This document shows, piece after piece, positions 63,585 through 64,000 of a stretch of 64,000 bases of DNA. The stretch lies in contig CAVRIZ010000005.1 in NCBI GenBank assembly GCA_963721445.1, positions 992,001 through 1,056,000 on the forward strand. Direction: 5' to 3'. This DNA is from DAIOEK01 sp963721445. Its GTDB lineage: Bacteria > Chloroflexota > Anaerolineae > Anaerolineales > Anaerolineaceae. The position numbers and the translations under genes were made by a program. Positions within the stretch are counted from its first letter, which is position 1, and the number at the start of each line of letters is the position of its first letter. A model generated the notes under the pieces. The model did no database searches and was not told the DNA's origin. It saw only the letters and a program-made list of their open reading frames with translations.

Positions 63585-64000
63585 TGACGTTCCTCAATTT
63601 GCCAATCCAGTTTTGGCCGCAACGGTCCGACCCTGGGTTCGCTCCAATGGGTTCCGGGGGCACCGGTGGCATCCACCGCGAAGATGATCGCCTGCTCATC
63701 CTGGAAATAACGCTTGATCCGGTAGGAACTGGCGTTCAAACCGATCACGAAGCGGCCTTCGTTGAAGGTGTCCGCAGGGATAATGCAGCGGCTGATGTAA
63801 TGTCCGGCTTTACGGGATGGCATGCTTTCGAACCGTCCCGGATCATCCGTATCAAAGGTGGCGAAGATGTGCTCTCCGCGGGTGGTCTGAAAGTACAACC
63901 CGACCCGCAGCCCGGTTAGCGCCTGGGACAGCTCGTATTCCATCTCCACCTGGAAGGGCTCGGTGGAACGGATGGTATCCACCGTCTTTCCGCGGATATC
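63581..64000 (-). CDS. C-terminal part of a Wzt-type ABC transporter protein
   Basis: The 139 visible codons enter from the right edge. TIRSTEPFQVEMEYELSQAL, LRVGLYFQTTRGEHIFATFD, GHYISRCIIPADTFNEGRFV, IGLNASSYRIKRYFQDEQAI match the immunoglobulin-like Wzt C-terminal domain that recognises the chain terminus of the exported polysaccharide. The ATPase part lies outside the window. It shows that export by an ABC transporter is available, beside the Wzy/Wzz pair further left. The domain call is fairly certain; the full architecture is not seen. Confidence 0.72.
   Translation of the reverse strand, partial: DIRGKTVDTIRSTEPFQVEMEYELSQALTGLRVGLYFQTTRGEHIFATFDTDDPGRFESMPSRKAGHYISRCIIPADTFNEGRFVIGLNASSYRIKRYFQDEQAIIFAVDATGAPGTHWSEPRVGPLRPKLDWQIEERQ

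Noticed and set aside
1..64000. CRISPR array or cas genes
   Set aside because: Only an isolated Csx15-like protein was seen; no regularly spaced repeats or Cas families are present.
20321..64000. Horizontal island with integrase or insertion sequences
   Set aside because: No transposase, integrase, tRNA or flanking direct repeats were found; base composition looks similar to the rest by eye.

Overview
The window looks like a chromosomal piece of a Chloroflexota bacterium, most likely class Anaerolineae. This is inferred from mid-range GC and a set of protein families I associate with that group: a DUF4388/small-GTPase/V4R module, a Csx15-like protein, DinB-like proteins with an extra N-terminal domain, a helicase-associated-type protein, and a small protein with a DPGSGS motif. 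No rRNA, tRNA, transposase or CRISPR array was found.

Layout. 1-6.5 kb (minus strand) is a thiamine operon: a strong promoter, a TPP riboswitch whose last hairpin buries the ribosome-binding site, thiamine pyrophosphokinase, a thiamine-type ABC transporter, then DUF402, DinB, Csx15-like and geranylgeranyl-reductase-like genes. 6.5-8.6 kb (minus) is a signalling module of DUF4388 protein, small GTPase and V4R protein behind its own promoter. 8.7-8.9 kb (plus) is a stand-alone short transcript: extended -10 promoter, near-perfect Shine-Dalgarno, 19-codon ORF, long hairpin and intrinsic terminator. 8.9-14.3 kb (minus) is a potassium module: a KimA-like transporter, then KdpD and KdpE, with no kdpFABC; phased direct repeats precede kimA, and an intrinsic terminator plus a putative leaderless promoter separate kimA from kdpD. 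14.3-15.4 kb is a phosphofructokinase. 15.6-19.5 kb (plus) holds a lipid-kinase-like protein, a frameshifted helicase-associated-type protein and glycine C-acetyltransferase. 19.7-20.3 kb has two small genes.

20.3-64 kb (minus, about 44 kb, continuing past the right edge) is one large surface-polysaccharide locus. It encodes many glycosyltransferases, a Wzy-like polymerase, a Wzz-like protein, the C-terminus of a Wzt-type exporter ATPase, two NeuB-type nonulosonic acid synthases, two CMP-sugar synthetases (one fused to a KdsC-like phosphatase), an SpsF-like nucleotidyltransferase and a PseB-like dehydratase. It also encodes a bifunctional ATP sulfurylase/APS kinase with four sulfotransferases, two capsule-type glycosyltransferases, and three paralogous membrane enzymes of the alkaline phosphatase superfamily. 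The simplest reading is a sulfated, nonulosonic-acid-containing polysaccharide that is further decorated at the cell surface.

Quality warning: nine genes are broken by ten single-base frameshifts, several in runs of four identical bases. These look more like base-calling or assembly errors than ten independent mutations, so those genes are described over their full reconstructed span.
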